44,475 nt of DNA, taken from NCBI GenBank assembly GCA_014379205.1, contig JACMME010000171.1, positions 1 to 44,475 on the forward strand. Reading direction: 5' to 3'. This DNA is from Gemmatimonadaceae bacterium (lineage in GTDB: Bacteria > Gemmatimonadota > Gemmatimonadetes > Gemmatimonadales > Gemmatimonadaceae). Every line of letters begins with the position of its first letter. The first letter of the stretch is position 1. This document shows positions 7,285 to 15,815 of the stretch, one piece after another. The translations under genes were made by a program, and so were the position numbers. Under the pieces are notes generated by a model. That model did no database searches. It saw only the letters and a list, made by a program, of their open reading frames with translations, and was not told the DNA's origin.

Positions 7285-8723
7285 CCTGTTCCCTCTAGTT
7301 CGTTCGCCACTCGCACTACCGCGTCCACGACACCCTGTATTTCCTTTTCGGTTGTCCGGAAGCCAACGATGCAGATGCGCAGAGAAAATACGCCGTGTAG
7401 TCGGGTCGACGATATGAAGTATTGTCCTTCAGCGTTTACCTTCGCGTTAACCGACTCGTTCAGAGCGTCGAGGGAGCTTGACGCATTCAAGCTTGCTGGA
7501 TGCGCCCGAAAGCAGAGAATGCCGAACTGCGGTGGCGAGAGAACCTCGAGTGAAGGTTCAGCGCGCACTAGCTGCTCTGCATAAAGAGTGAGATCCATCG
7601 CGCGATCCATCGCGCTGCGCAGAGCCGCGACGCCGAAGTAACTTACCGACATCCACACTTTCACTGCCCGGCTGTAGCGCGTCAGCTGCTCGCCGTAATC
7701 GGCGAAGTTTACGCGCTCGCCGCTCTCCTGCACGTCCTGCAGGTACTCCGGCATGATCTGGAAAGCTTCCTTGAGGCGGGCAGGTTCTCGCGCAAGCAGG
7801 CAGCCGCATTCGAAGGGAACGAATAACCACTTGTGCGGATCAAGCGTGACGCTGTCCGCTCGCTCGATTCCGCCCAGAAGCGCGCGGCCGCGTTCCGTTA
7901 GGATGGCGAATCCACCGTAGGCGGCGTCGATGTGAAACCAGATTCGCTCGCGCTCGCAGATGCTGGCGATGGCGCCCAGGGGATCGACCGCTCCGGTATT
8001 CGTGGTGCCGGCGTTGGCGATTACGGCAAGAGGAAGGAGGCCGTTCCTGCGATCCTGGGAGATAGCGTCTTCCAGTGCATCAGTTCGAAGCCGGAACGCG
8101 GCGTCAGTAGGCAGAAGTCTTACATGTGCGCGTGGAAGTCCTGCCAGCCACCCTGCGCGCACCACTGACGAATGCGCCTGGTCCGACGTGTAAATGGCCA
8201 GTCGCGCAATGCGGGCCGCGTCTTCTCCCACAGCTTGATGACGCGCAGCGACTATTGCGGTGAATGTCGCGTTGGAGCCACCCGACGTAAGGAGCCCTGA
8301 CGTGCTGGCGGGCATGCCGAGCCAATCCCGAAACCAGTTCAGCACCGTCAGCTCCAACGCGTTCGGTCCAGCCGCCACTGGCCACACACCGGCGAAAAAA
8401 TTGAATCCGGTCGCGAGCCAATCGCCGAGCACGGCTGGAAACGTCGGGCAGCTTGGGACGTACGCGACGAAGCCCGGATGCGGTTCACGAGCGGCGTAGG
8501 GAAAGACGCGCTCGCAAAGAGTTGCCACGAGCGAATCGAAGTCGGCGCCCTGTTCAGGGGCTGCGGCCGTCAACAGACGCTGTGCCTCGGTGCGCGATAG
8601 CGTAACGTACGCGGGCTGATCGGCCAGCGTGGCGAGATGGTCGGCGACGAGATGCGCGACTCGGGTGCCGAGGCGACGCATGGTATCGCCATCGAGATCG
8701 AGCGGAGAGCGGGATTCGGTCAT
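7200..8723 (-). CDS. PLP-dependent group II decarboxylase (aromatic-L-amino-acid decarboxylase family)
   Basis: The 507-residue enzyme belongs to the pyridoxal-phosphate group II decarboxylases. Recognisable parts are HPGFVAYVPSCPTFPAVLGD near the N-terminus, GLLTSGGSNATFTA (cofactor phosphate region), HIDAAYGGFA, and DPHKWLF, whose lysine should bind PLP. Substrates in this family include tyrosine, DOPA, tryptophan and phenylalanine; the exact one cannot be read here. ATG 8723 is preferred over a GTG eight codons earlier. The last part of the frame, from about VANELE onward, is encoded by the right arm of heptamer locus A and is unlike any decarboxylase tail, so the repeat appears to have been inserted into, or to have extended, the original C-terminus. 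Confidence 0.9.
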   Translation of the reverse strand: MTESRSPLDLDGDTMRRLGTRVAHLVADHLATLADQPAYVTLSRTEAQRLLTAAAPEQGADFDSLVATLCERVFPYAAREPHPGFVAYVPSCPTFPAVLGDWLATGFNFFAGVWPVAAGPNALELTVLNWFRDWLGMPASTSGLLTSGGSNATFTAIVAARHQAVGEDAARIARLAIYTSDQAHSSVVRAGWLAGLPRAHVRLLPTDAAFRLRTDALEDAISQDRRNGLLPLAVIANAGTTNTGAVDPLGAIASICERERIWFHIDAAYGGFAILTERGRALLGGIERADSVTLDPHKWLFVPFECGCLLAREPARLKEAFQIMPEYLQDVQESGERVNFADYGEQLTRYSRAVKVWMSVSYFGVAALRSAMDRAMDLTLYAEQLVRAEPSLEVLSPPQFGILCFRAHPASLNASSSLDALNESVNAKVNAEGQYFISSTRLHGVFSLRICIVGFRTTEKEIQGVVDAVVRVANELEGTGTRNQEPGVKSQKPETKELRVRSDKSTE

Positions 8724-8797
8724 CCGGCGCCAAGCTAGCCCGCACACGGCGACGCGGTAAGTCGGCTCACGGCACAGGCGATGCAGAAAGGGGGCCC

Positions 8798-9652
8798 ATG
8801 TTGAATTTCATGCGTTCGTTGCGCATCCACATTTGCGCAGTTGCGGTGACGGTGCTGCCTGTCTCGCCAATCCTGTGGATGGGATCGGTTCCCGCAGACG
8901 CTCAGGCTACCGATTCCACGCGCCGATCGCAGGAACCGCTATTTACATCACGCGATGCTATCGTTGCGGTTGGATTTGCGGGAATCGCTGCCGCGGCTAT
9001 TCCGCTGGACAGGAGCTTTGGGGAGTACCTGCAGGGTGCACCCCAGACAAATCGGTTTTTCAAGAGAGTCGCGGTCACGGTAGAAGCGATCGCCGAACCC
9101 GGCGCCTTCTTCATAGGAGGAGCCCTGTACGCGGCCGGAAGGCTCTCCGACAATGAGCGCATGGCGGACCTGGGCCTTCACGGCACGGAGGCGATCGTGA
9201 TCGGCCTGGCGATAACGAGCGTCATCAAGTATGCGGCGGGTAGAGCGCGTCCTTTTGTCGACAATAACAAGCCGCACGATTTCGAGTTCGGACGGGGGTT
9301 CAAGGGTCACGAATACCGCAGCTTTCCGTCAGGACACTCCCTTATAGGATTCGCTGCGGCCGCTGTGGTCACCGACGAAGCGAGACGTTGGCGTCCCGAA
9401 TCAGTGTGGTACGTCGGACCCGCGATGTATGGCGGCGCGCTGCTCATCGGCGCATCCCGCATGTACGACAACAGGCATTGGGCGAGTGACGTAATCGTTG
9501 GTGCCGCGATCGGCATAGTCAGCGGAAGAAAGATCGTTCGGTATCATCACACTCATCCTGATAATCGAATCGACCGTTGGCTCCTTGGCGTTTCCATCTC
9601 GAACGGTGCGGGGGGAAGACAAACGCGGCTTATTGTGATGCCCGAGCGCTGA
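8798..9652 (+). CDS. PAP2-family membrane phosphatase
   Basis: The 284-residue protein begins with a signal-like hydrophobic segment and then carries the three acid-phosphatase motifs of the PAP2 superfamily: KYAAGRARP, PSGHS (with the catalytic His) and SRMYDNRHWASD. Such enzymes remove phosphate from lipids such as phosphatidic acid or undecaprenyl pyrophosphate on the outer side of the membrane. Hydrophobic stretches around these motifs are consistent with several membrane helices. ATG 8798 is supported by AGGGGG a few bases upstream. It is divergent from the decarboxylase. The lipid substrate is not evident. Confidence 0.9.
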   Translation: MLNFMRSLRIHICAVAVTVLPVSPILWMGSVPADAQATDSTRRSQEPLFTSRDAIVAVGFAGIAAAAIPLDRSFGEYLQGAPQTNRFFKRVAVTVEAIAEPGAFFIGGALYAAGRLSDNERMADLGLHGTEAIVIGLAITSVIKYAAGRARPFVDNNKPHDFEFGRGFKGHEYRSFPSGHSLIGFAAAAVVTDEARRWRPESVWYVGPAMYGGALLIGASRMYDNRHWASDVIVGAAIGIVSGRKIVRYHHTHPDNRIDRWLLGVSISNGAGGRQTRLIVMPER

Positions 9653-9756
9653 ATGCCGCGCCAGTCTTGATAACGGCACTCATCACGCATATTGTCGCGG
9701 GTCTCGTCTTCAGTACTCGCCGTTCTTACGCGCTCCTCCCCCCAACCCGACACTGC

Positions 9757-11358
9757 ATGCGCCTGATTCGCTTTCTGTGGCCCGCCGCGGTTGCAACCAC
9801 CGCGTTGACTCCTTGCATAGCGCGGGCACAGGACGTGCCCACCGCGCGTCTCGAGGCTCTCAAGCGCGAAGCGGTTCTTGACGTTGAATCGCGAAGGGAA
9901 TTCACGCAGCAGATGGTCGACCAGATCTTCAGCTACGGCGAGCTCGGTTTTCAGGAAGTGGAGACTACGCGCTACCTCATAGGGCTGCTGAAGAAAAACG
10001 GATTCACGGTACAGGAGGGCATCGCCGGAATACCCACCGCGTTCATGGCCACGTGGGGATCGGGAAAGCCCGTCATCTCTCTTGGCTCGGACATCGATGG
10101 CATTCCTCAGGCTTCCAACAAGCCTGGCGTGGCCAGGCATGATCCCCTCGTGGAGGGCGCGCCTGGGCATGGTGAGGGACACAATTCCGGCCAGGCCGTC
10201 ATCGTCACGGCCGCACTCGCGGTGAAGAAAATCATGCAGCGCGAGAAAATGTCGGGCACCATCAAGATCTGGCCAGGGACGGCAGAAGAGCTGGTGGGCA
10301 CGAAGGCGTACTTCGTCCGTGAGGGTTTTTTCAAGGACGTGGATGTCGTGCTCTTCACGCATGTCGGGAGCAACCTGTCTACCGGGTACGGCCCGGGTGG
10401 CGGATCTGGGTTGATCAGCGCCGAATTCACCTTCATGGGTGAGACTGCGCACTCTGCCGGGGCTCCCTGGCGCGGACGGAGCGCGCTCGACGCCGTGGAG
10501 CTCATGAACGCTGGGTGGAATTACCGGCGCGAGCACCTGCGGCTACAGCATCGCTCGCATTACGTGATTCGTGACGGCGGCGACCAGCCCAATGTCGTGC
10601 CGAGAACTGCGAGCGTGTGGTACTATTTCCGCGAGATAGACTATCCGCACATAACGGAGCTCTTCGAGACCGGGAATAAAATGGCGGAGGGCGCCGCGAT
10701 GATGACTGGAACCAAGTTGTCGTCAGTGCGCATACTCGGATCTGCGTGGCCGCGCCATTTCAACAAGCCGGTCGCGGAGGCCATGACCGCTAACATCAAG
10801 CAGGTGGGGCTCCCGGAGTGGAGTACCGCGGATCAGACTTTGGCGAAGGCGCTCCAGAAGGAAGTCGGGGTGGACGAAAAGGGGCTGGATACTGCGCTCG
10901 CAAAGATTGACACGGGCACGTCGGCGGAAGCGAACCGCGGAGGAGGGTCGGACGACATCGGCGACATATCCTGGAACGCGCCGACAATCACGCTCAGCTT
11001 TCCTTCGAACATACCGAATCTTCCGGGACACAACTGGTCAAACGCCATCGCGATGGCTACCCCGATCGCCCACAAGGGAGCGACTGCCGGGGCGAAGGCG
11101 ACAGCTATGACGATGCTCGATCTGCTCACGACGCCCGCGCTGGTGGACAGCGCGTGGGCATACTTCAAGAATGTCCAGACAAAGGAAATGAAGTATCAGC
11201 CTTTGATTCGGCCCCAGGACAAGCCAGCGATCGAGTTGAATACAGCCATAATGGCGAAGTACCGGCCGTTGATGCGCAAGTATTACTATGATCCGGCCAA
11301 GTACAAGACGTACCTGGAGCAGCTGGGAATTGCGTATCCGGTGATTGGGAAAAAGTGA
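9757..11358 (+). CDS. Secreted M20-family amidohydrolase (peptidase M20D-like)
   Basis: The 533-residue protein has a signal peptide at residues 1-25 (ending IARAQ) and then a zinc-type M20 amidohydrolase. Visible motifs are SLGSDIDGIPQ (metal ligand Asp), HGEGHNSGQA, PGTAEELVGTKAY (Glu pair) and the dimerisation domain region GETAHSAGAPWRGRSALDA. The closest described enzymes by pattern are aminobenzoyl-glutamate hydrolase (AbgB) and related N-acyl amino acid amidohydrolases. The signal peptide indicates action outside the cytoplasm, unlike AbgB. ATG 9757 is chosen because it directly precedes the signal peptide; it has no ribosome site, and the frame is open for 60 codons upstream. Heptamer locus B starts a few bases after its stop. 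Confidence 0.9.
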   Translation: MRLIRFLWPAAVATTALTPCIARAQDVPTARLEALKREAVLDVESRREFTQQMVDQIFSYGELGFQEVETTRYLIGLLKKNGFTVQEGIAGIPTAFMATWGSGKPVISLGSDIDGIPQASNKPGVARHDPLVEGAPGHGEGHNSGQAVIVTAALAVKKIMQREKMSGTIKIWPGTAEELVGTKAYFVREGFFKDVDVVLFTHVGSNLSTGYGPGGGSGLISAEFTFMGETAHSAGAPWRGRSALDAVELMNAGWNYRREHLRLQHRSHYVIRDGGDQPNVVPRTASVWYYFREIDYPHITELFETGNKMAEGAAMMTGTKLSSVRILGSAWPRHFNKPVAEAMTANIKQVGLPEWSTADQTLAKALQKEVGVDEKGLDTALAKIDTGTSAEANRGGGSDDIGDISWNAPTITLSFPSNIPNLPGHNWSNAIAMATPIAHKGATAGAKATAMTMLDLLTTPALVDSAWAYFKNVQTKEMKYQPLIRPQDKPAIELNTAIMAKYRPLMRKYYYDPAKYKTYLEQLGIAYPVIGKK

Positions 11359-11363
11359 GTTGG

Positions 11364-11475
11364 GCGGGGACCAGGAACCAGGGACCGGGAACCAGGCATT
11401 AAGCTGTGACTATGGGACAGCGGCAGGAATCAGAACCGGCTCGCCCCTGATTCCTGGTCCCTGGTTCCTGGTCCC
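11364..11475. repeat. Heptamer inverted array, locus B (CCAGGRA)
   Basis: The left arm holds CCAGGAA, CCAGGGA, CCGGGAA and CCAGGCA in tandem (11371-11398), after GCGGGGA at 11364. The right arm (11448-11475) holds TGATTCC, TGGTCCC, TGGTTCC and TGGTCCC, the reverse complement of the same word family. The spacer is 49 bp. It occupies most of the gap between the M20 gene and the DUF2231 gene, both on the plus strand, so it is likely transcribed with them. The word family is the same as in locus A, 4 kb away. Confidence 0.88.
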
Positions 11476-11519
11476 TTTGAATGAGTCCCTTTCTTCAACA
11501 ACACTAAGGGAGATTCATC

Positions 11520-11969
11520 ATGAAGAGTACCGCGCGCATTGGAACGCACCCGATCCATCCGATGCTGATCGCTTTTCCATTGTCGCTCTATGTGTTGAGC
11601 TTCGCCGCCGATGTTTGGGCGGGACTGACCGACAAGTACCACTATATCGGTTACTATCTTGCGATCGGCGCGGTCGTCGGTGCGGCGATCGCGGCGATAC
11701 CCGGTGTGATCGACTTGCTGACGGCAATTCCCGAAGGCACGCAAGCTCGGCGCACAGCGTGGAAGCATGGATTGCTCAACATAGGAGTGCTCCTGTTGTT
11801 CCTTATCAGCATTCTGACCCGCGGCCACCCGAGCTCCATGACATACCTCTCGTACGCGACCGCTGGAATTGGAGTCGTCCTGCTCGCCTTTTCCGGATGG
11901 CTGGGAGGTACGCTCGTTTACGACCACAAGGTCGGTGTCCCCGACGTTCCGCTGGATGATCGCAGGTAG
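11520..11969 (+). CDS. DUF2231-family membrane protein
   Basis: The 149-residue protein has four predicted membrane helices and the family signature GTHPIHPMLIAFPLSLYVL near its N-terminus, with a second conserved element ARRTAWKHGLLN in the loop after helix 2. DUF2231 proteins are common in bacteria, but their function is not known. ATG 11520 has the ribosome site AGGGAGA at a good distance. It lies 45 bases after heptamer locus B and ends seven bases before the convergent RNA ligase-like gene. Confidence 0.9.
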   Translation: MKSTARIGTHPIHPMLIAFPLSLYVLSFAADVWAGLTDKYHYIGYYLAIGAVVGAAIAAIPGVIDLLTAIPEGTQARRTAWKHGLLNIGVLLLFLISILTRGHPSSMTYLSYATAGIGVVLLAFSGWLGGTLVYDHKVGVPDVPLDDRR

Positions 11970-11975
11970 GCAGGG

Positions 11976-12506
11976 CTACGGCGCGACACTTCCCAACTGT
12001 AGTTCGATAACCTTCCGCGAGGCCACAAGATCGAGGGTGAGATAGAACTGCAGGCGAGTGATCACTGCAGGCTCCTCTACGCGAATGGCCATGAGCTTCC
12101 GTTCGTTTGCGGGCGTAAGGGTTTGATAGAAGCTCAAGGTGCAGTGTGGCGAAAATCGATGCCGCGTTCGCTCGAAGCGTAAACCACTAGCGGCAATTCG
12201 CTCGTGCAAGGCTCTAATCGGTCCGTGCGGATCGACGGGAAGTACCACGATGTCAGTAGTCATGTACCGATGCGGACGCTCAAACCGCACCATTATCGGT
12301 GGGGTGTCCTGTACGATCGGCTCCAGCGCCTCCCGGATCTGATCCGCTGAAGTATCCACCGGTAACGGTCCAACTCCGGACGAACCGGCAAGCGTAATGT
12401 GCGGTGGCGTCCCCTTTGCGAGCTTCAGGTCGTACGCGCGCTGAATCGCGTGCACTCGCTTGAGCACATCACCTGTCAATTCGGAGACGATGAAAATTCC
12501 GTTCAC
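11976..12506 (-). CDS. 2'-5' RNA ligase/cyclic phosphodiesterase-family protein
   Basis: The 176-residue product has the two HxTx motifs that define the 2H phosphoesterase superfamily: PPHITL (H36) and SPHCTL (H121). The bacterial LigT/ThpR members act on 2',3'-cyclic phosphates or 2'-5' linkages in RNA. The spacing of the motifs (85 residues) and the length fit the family. The start is GTG at 12506 without an evident ribosome site; there is no alternative start close upstream in frame. The gene is convergent with DUF2231 and has no obvious operon partner. Confidence 0.88.
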   Translation of the reverse strand: MNGIFIVSELTGDVLKRVHAIQRAYDLKLAKGTPPHITLAGSSGVGPLPVDTSADQIREALEPIVQDTPPIMVRFERPHRYMTTDIVVLPVDPHGPIRALHERIAASGLRFERTRHRFSPHCTLSFYQTLTPANERKLMAIRVEEPAVITRLQFYLTLDLVASRKVIELQLGSVAP

Positions 12507-12724
12507 AGACGCGTGGAATGATTGGTTGAAGTCGGGATATCGGAGATCGGTTTCGATAACACTAAGTGATCGATTGCGTAATGAGGGGTTCGCATCCTGT
12601 TCATTTCGTTGAACTTGCTAGCCCCACTTTTAATTAGGGGTCCCGAGTGCGCGCATCGGATTGAGCCAGAGCGCTCCGTTGCGCTCGCCACTCCCCATCC
12701 CCCAACTCTCCACACCCGATTTCG

Positions 12725-13726
12725 ATGTCCGTCGCTCTCGAGCTGACCCGTTGCCCGGTTTGCGATGCCGCCGATGTCCGGGAGATCGCCGGAGCGGACG
12801 ACCTCACCGCGGAGGCGGAGGAGTTATGGGCATTCCACACGCGCAGGCTTCGCGCCGACACACCCGCCGAACGGCTGGCGGACCGTGTCGCATTCTCGCA
12901 GAGGCGTCCGTACCGGCTGGTGCAGTGTGTCGAGTGCACGCTGGTGTATAGGAATCCACGCGAGCGAGACTTCGAGCTTGAGAAGACCTACGAGAGCGAG
13001 ATCATCGGCGAGGATGTGCTGCAGTCCCTGTTCGAGACACAGCGAGCTTCGTATGAGGCACAGGCTGCGCGGCTCACCGATGTAGCCGGCCGCGCTGGTT
13101 CAGGGTTGGAGATCGGAAGCTACGTGGGCGGATTTCTTGCCGCCGCGCGCAAGCATGGTTGGAACTTTCAGGGACGCGATGTGAACGAGCGCGCCAATGC
13201 TTTCGCTCGCAAGCAGGGTATGGAGGTCGCGTGCGGGACCCTGGAGGATCTCGAAACCAGGCACCGATACCGTTCGGTCTGTATCTGGAATTGCCTGGAC
13301 CAGCTGCCGGAGCCCAGGCGCGCCGTTCGACTCGCGGCCGCACTGCTGGAACGTGGCGGTGTTCTCGCGATTCGAGTACCGAACGGAGCCTTTTACGCCG
13401 CGCTTCGGCCGGCACTCAAGCGGTTCATGGCGCCCGTCGCCCGAACACTCCTGGCGCATAACAATCTGCTTACCTTTCCCTACCGTACGGGATTCACCGT
13501 AAGGTCACTGCGCCGTTTGCTGGAAGACTCTGGGCTGGTTGTGGTACGCACCTTCGGCGACTCGCTCGTCCCGATCGCGGACCAATGGACCAGGCGCTGG
13601 GCGAGAATCGAAGAGCGCGGCCTCAAACAACTGCTCCGCGTTCCCGGAGCAGCGGGCGACGCCGGGGCAGCTTTGTCTCCCTGGTTCGAGATGTACGCCT
13701 TGCGACCGGGAAGGGGGCAGTCATGA
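12725..13726 (+). CDS. Class I SAM-dependent methyltransferase with N-terminal zinc ribbon
   Basis: The 333-residue protein starts with a split zinc-binding site (C10, C13, C68, C71), then a class I methyltransferase core with GLEIGSYVGGF (127-137), where SAM should bind, and a weak acidic motif DVN. After it come WNCLDQLPEPRRAVRL, LLERGGVLAIRVPN and a C-terminal helical region. This organisation is seen in methyltransferases that modify sugars or small molecules; the substrate cannot be read. Its stop codon lies within TCATGA, which also contains the stop of the convergent ridA gene, so the two genes overlap by six bases. Confidence 0.88.
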   Translation: MSVALELTRCPVCDAADVREIAGADDLTAEAEELWAFHTRRLRADTPAERLADRVAFSQRRPYRLVQCVECTLVYRNPRERDFELEKTYESEIIGEDVLQSLFETQRASYEAQAARLTDVAGRAGSGLEIGSYVGGFLAAARKHGWNFQGRDVNERANAFARKQGMEVACGTLEDLETRHRYRSVCIWNCLDQLPEPRRAVRLAAALLERGGVLAIRVPNGAFYAALRPALKRFMAPVARTLLAHNNLLTFPYRTGFTVRSLRRLLEDSGLVVVRTFGDSLVPIADQWTRRWARIEERGLKQLLRVPGAAGDAGAALSPWFEMYALRPGRGQS

Positions 13727-14107
13727 GACCTTCGCGATCGCGCTCACTTCGACAAGTATCCCCCGGAGTTGTGCTCCAACGACGGCGCGGGCGGGGTACG
13801 GGGGTTTGAATGTCCTTTTGTAAACGTCATTGAAAGCCGTCCAGTCGTCGGCGCTAGCGAGGTAAACGGTAACGGAGACGACATCATCTAGCTTGGCTCC
13901 GCCAGCCTCGAGCACCATGCTCAGCTTTTTCAGCACGAGGACGGTTTGCGTTTCAATATCGTCTCCCAGGATTTCACCCGACACAGGGTCGGTTGGAATC
14001 TGACCCGAAACAAAGAGCAGATCGCCGGCACGTACTCCGGGCGAATACGCACCTTTGGGTGCCTGATACTTGGGGTCCAGAGTAATTGGAAGCCAGTCCG
14101 CGGGCAT
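13721..14107 (-). CDS. RidA-family enamine/imine deaminase
   Basis: The 128-residue protein belongs to the RidA (YjgF/YER057c) family: PKGAYSPGVRAGDLLFVSGQ near the N-terminus, then DIETQTVLVLKKLSMVLEAGG, VYLASADDW and the conserved C-terminal YPARAVVGA with the arginine that contacts the substrate carboxylate. RidA proteins hydrolyse reactive enamines and imines released by PLP enzymes. The neighbour on the other strand encodes a PLP-dependent D-threonine aldolase family protein, which makes a joint role plausible. ATG 14107 matches the family start; GGGGA lies about 10 bases upstream. Confidence 0.92.
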   Translation of the reverse strand: MPADWLPITLDPKYQAPKGAYSPGVRAGDLLFVSGQIPTDPVSGEILGDDIETQTVLVLKKLSMVLEAGGAKLDDVVSVTVYLASADDWTAFNDVYKRTFKPPYPARAVVGAQLRGILVEVSAIAKVS

Positions 14108-14152
14108 GGTTGTAAGTCCCCGATATGAGTTTGTCTGCAGCGATCGAAGGCA

Positions 14153-14243
14153 GTTCGCACTTCACAGTTCGCACTTCACAGTTCGCACTTCACAGTTCGC
14201 ACTTCACAGTTCGCACTTCGCAGTTCGCACTTCGCACTTCGCA
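14153..14243. repeat. Heptamer tandem array, locus C (GTTCGCA/CTTCACA), 13 units
   Basis: Thirteen heptamers follow each other without interruption: GTTCGCA and CTTCACA alternate four times, then GTTCGCA, CTTCGCA, GTTCGCA, CTTCGCA and CTTCGCA. The array therefore has a 14-bp super-period in its first part. Unlike the other loci, only one arm is present. It fills the divergent promoter region between ridA and the aldolase gene and ends 37 bases before the aldolase start. The word is the same as in locus G. Confidence 0.93.
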
Positions 14244-14280
14244 CTCCAATTCCCTCCGCAATCCTTCTCAGTCCTCCCCC

Positions 14281-15369
14281 GTGCCCATTCTCGAAGAACT
14301 TGAAACTCCGACACCGATAGTCGACCTCGACCGGCTGGAGCGCAATCTCGATCGCATGGCAAACTATGCGAAACAGCACGACCTCGCACTCCGCCCTCAC
14401 ATCAAGACCCACAAGTCACCCATGCTTGCCGCAGAACAATTGCGAAGAGGGGCGATCGGGCTTACATGCGCAACGTCCGCGGAAGTGGAGGTCATGAGCG
14501 CGGTTGGGAAAGACATTCTCATGGCTTACCCCGCCATTGGACGCACCAAGCTCAAACGTCTCATGAATGTTTCGTCGGAGACCAGACTGACAGTCGCGCT
14601 CGACTCGGCGGAAGCAATTGAACAGATCGCAGCCGCCGCTGCTGAACATGACCGTCCCGTGAGCATTCTCGTAGAAATTGACCTCGGCATGCACCGCGTG
14701 GGTGTCCCTTCGGCGGAGCGCGCCATTGACCTCGTGCGCCTGGTACGTGCGCGACCACCGCTGGAGTACGCGGGAATTACCTTCTATCCAGGACACATTC
14801 GCCAGCCAGTTGGCGGACAGGACGAGAGCCTGGCGGAGCTTTCTACGGCACTCGGAAACGTTTTAGCGGAGTTCGAGCAGGCGAAGCTGCGTCCACGCAT
14901 CGTGAGTGGCGGATCGACTCCTACCGCTCACCGAACGCATGAGATCGGTGGCGTTACCGAGTTCCGGCCAGGCACATATATCTTCAACGATCGCACAACG
15001 TACGAGATAGGAGCATGCCAGCAAGAGGACGTCGCCCTCACAGTGCTGGCGACAGTAATAAGCACCGCGGTGGCAGGACAGGCGGTCATTGACGCCGGCT
15101 CAAAGGCGCTGGGGCGCGAGCCTCTCCGCGCGCAGGGAGGCGGTGGCTTCGGCGTTCTGGCTGAGCATCCCGAAGTAATCGTCAAGTCGATGTCGGAGGA
15201 GCACGGCATACTCGAGCTGAATGGGAGTGACTGGCGCCCCGCGGTGGGAGATCGTGTGCGTGTCATTCCGAACCATGTGTGCATCGTTGTACACTTGAAC
15301 GATGTGGTGCATGGCGTCAGAGACGGCGTGGTTGAGACCAGCTGGCCCGTTGCGGCGCGGGGACGGTAG
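14281..15369 (+). CDS. D-threonine aldolase/D-serine dehydratase-family PLP enzyme
   Basis: The 362-residue enzyme has the alanine-racemase fold of type III PLP enzymes. The PLP lysine is probably in LRPHIKTHKSP (K42), followed by ATSAEVEVM, EIDLGMHRVG, GHIR and SGGSTPT (phosphate binding). Near the C-terminus PNHVCIVVHLND contains the His that binds the divalent metal in D-threonine aldolase and D-serine dehydratase. It should cleave or dehydrate a beta-hydroxy D-amino acid. The GTG at 14281 is selected because the conserved protein begins there; the frame continues upstream through the heptamer array. No ribosome site is visible. The divergent ridA gene fits with enamine products. Confidence 0.88.
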   Translation: MPILEELETPTPIVDLDRLERNLDRMANYAKQHDLALRPHIKTHKSPMLAAEQLRRGAIGLTCATSAEVEVMSAVGKDILMAYPAIGRTKLKRLMNVSSETRLTVALDSAEAIEQIAAAAAEHDRPVSILVEIDLGMHRVGVPSAERAIDLVRLVRARPPLEYAGITFYPGHIRQPVGGQDESLAELSTALGNVLAEFEQAKLRPRIVSGGSTPTAHRTHEIGGVTEFRPGTYIFNDRTTYEIGACQQEDVALTVLATVISTAVAGQAVIDAGSKALGREPLRAQGGGGFGVLAEHPEVIVKSMSEEHGILELNGSDWRPAVGDRVRVIPNHVCIVVHLNDVVHGVRDGVVETSWPVAARGR

Positions 15370-15815
15370 TGGTGAGAATGGCGCCCCAGGGCACTAAATA
15401 TGGAGTTGCGGGTGCTAAAGGCGGGCGACTCGTATCACGGACGCTGATGTCGAAGAAAGAAAACGAACGACGTGGTGTTGCGGTCCGATTCCCCGCTGCA
15501 ACTGTCTCGCTGCTCCCTCAATCCGCATCCTTATTGTCGCATTGGTGCCTCCGGAATGCCGACCAGCAGCAAACGGCACGTTGGGTAAGAGTAGCAATCC
15601 CATTGCGCTCATTCAGGTTACGGAATAGCCCGCACAGGCATATTGTGTGCATTAGCCCGATCAGACATCGCTTACCATTCGTTCTTTCCGACAAAGGCAC
15701 CCCGTCCGCGAGGCCGGTCCGCAAAGCCATGGGTCTCTCGCCGAGACGGCCAGGCTTCCGAAGAAGGCATTGCCGGTACTTTCGTCACCGGCGTCCTCCA
15801 AATCGGATAATCCAA
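15370..15815 (+). other. Gene-free stretch before the signal peptidase-like gene
   Basis: These 446 bases contain an open plus-strand frame in phase with the downstream gene, but its translation has no recognisable domain, is rich in Arg and lacks a signal peptide or membrane helix, so I treat it as non-coding. A short hairpin GTCTC-TCGCC-GAGAC occurs near 15733-15747. I see no clear promoter, repeat or RNA motif. Confidence 0.5.

Noticed and set aside
9553-10536. Long minus-strand open frame (327 codons) opposite the M20 gene
   Set aside because: The opposite strand encodes a protein with signal peptide and conserved metal motifs; the antisense product has no domain and odd composition.
14153-14243. 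Possible CRISPR or minisatellite reading of the heptamer array
   Set aside because: Units are 7 bp and contiguous with no unique spacers, and no cas gene is near.
15369-15815. N-terminal extension of the signal peptidase II-like protein
   Set aside because: Arg-rich translation without domain or helix; the family starts just before the first membrane helix at about 15840.
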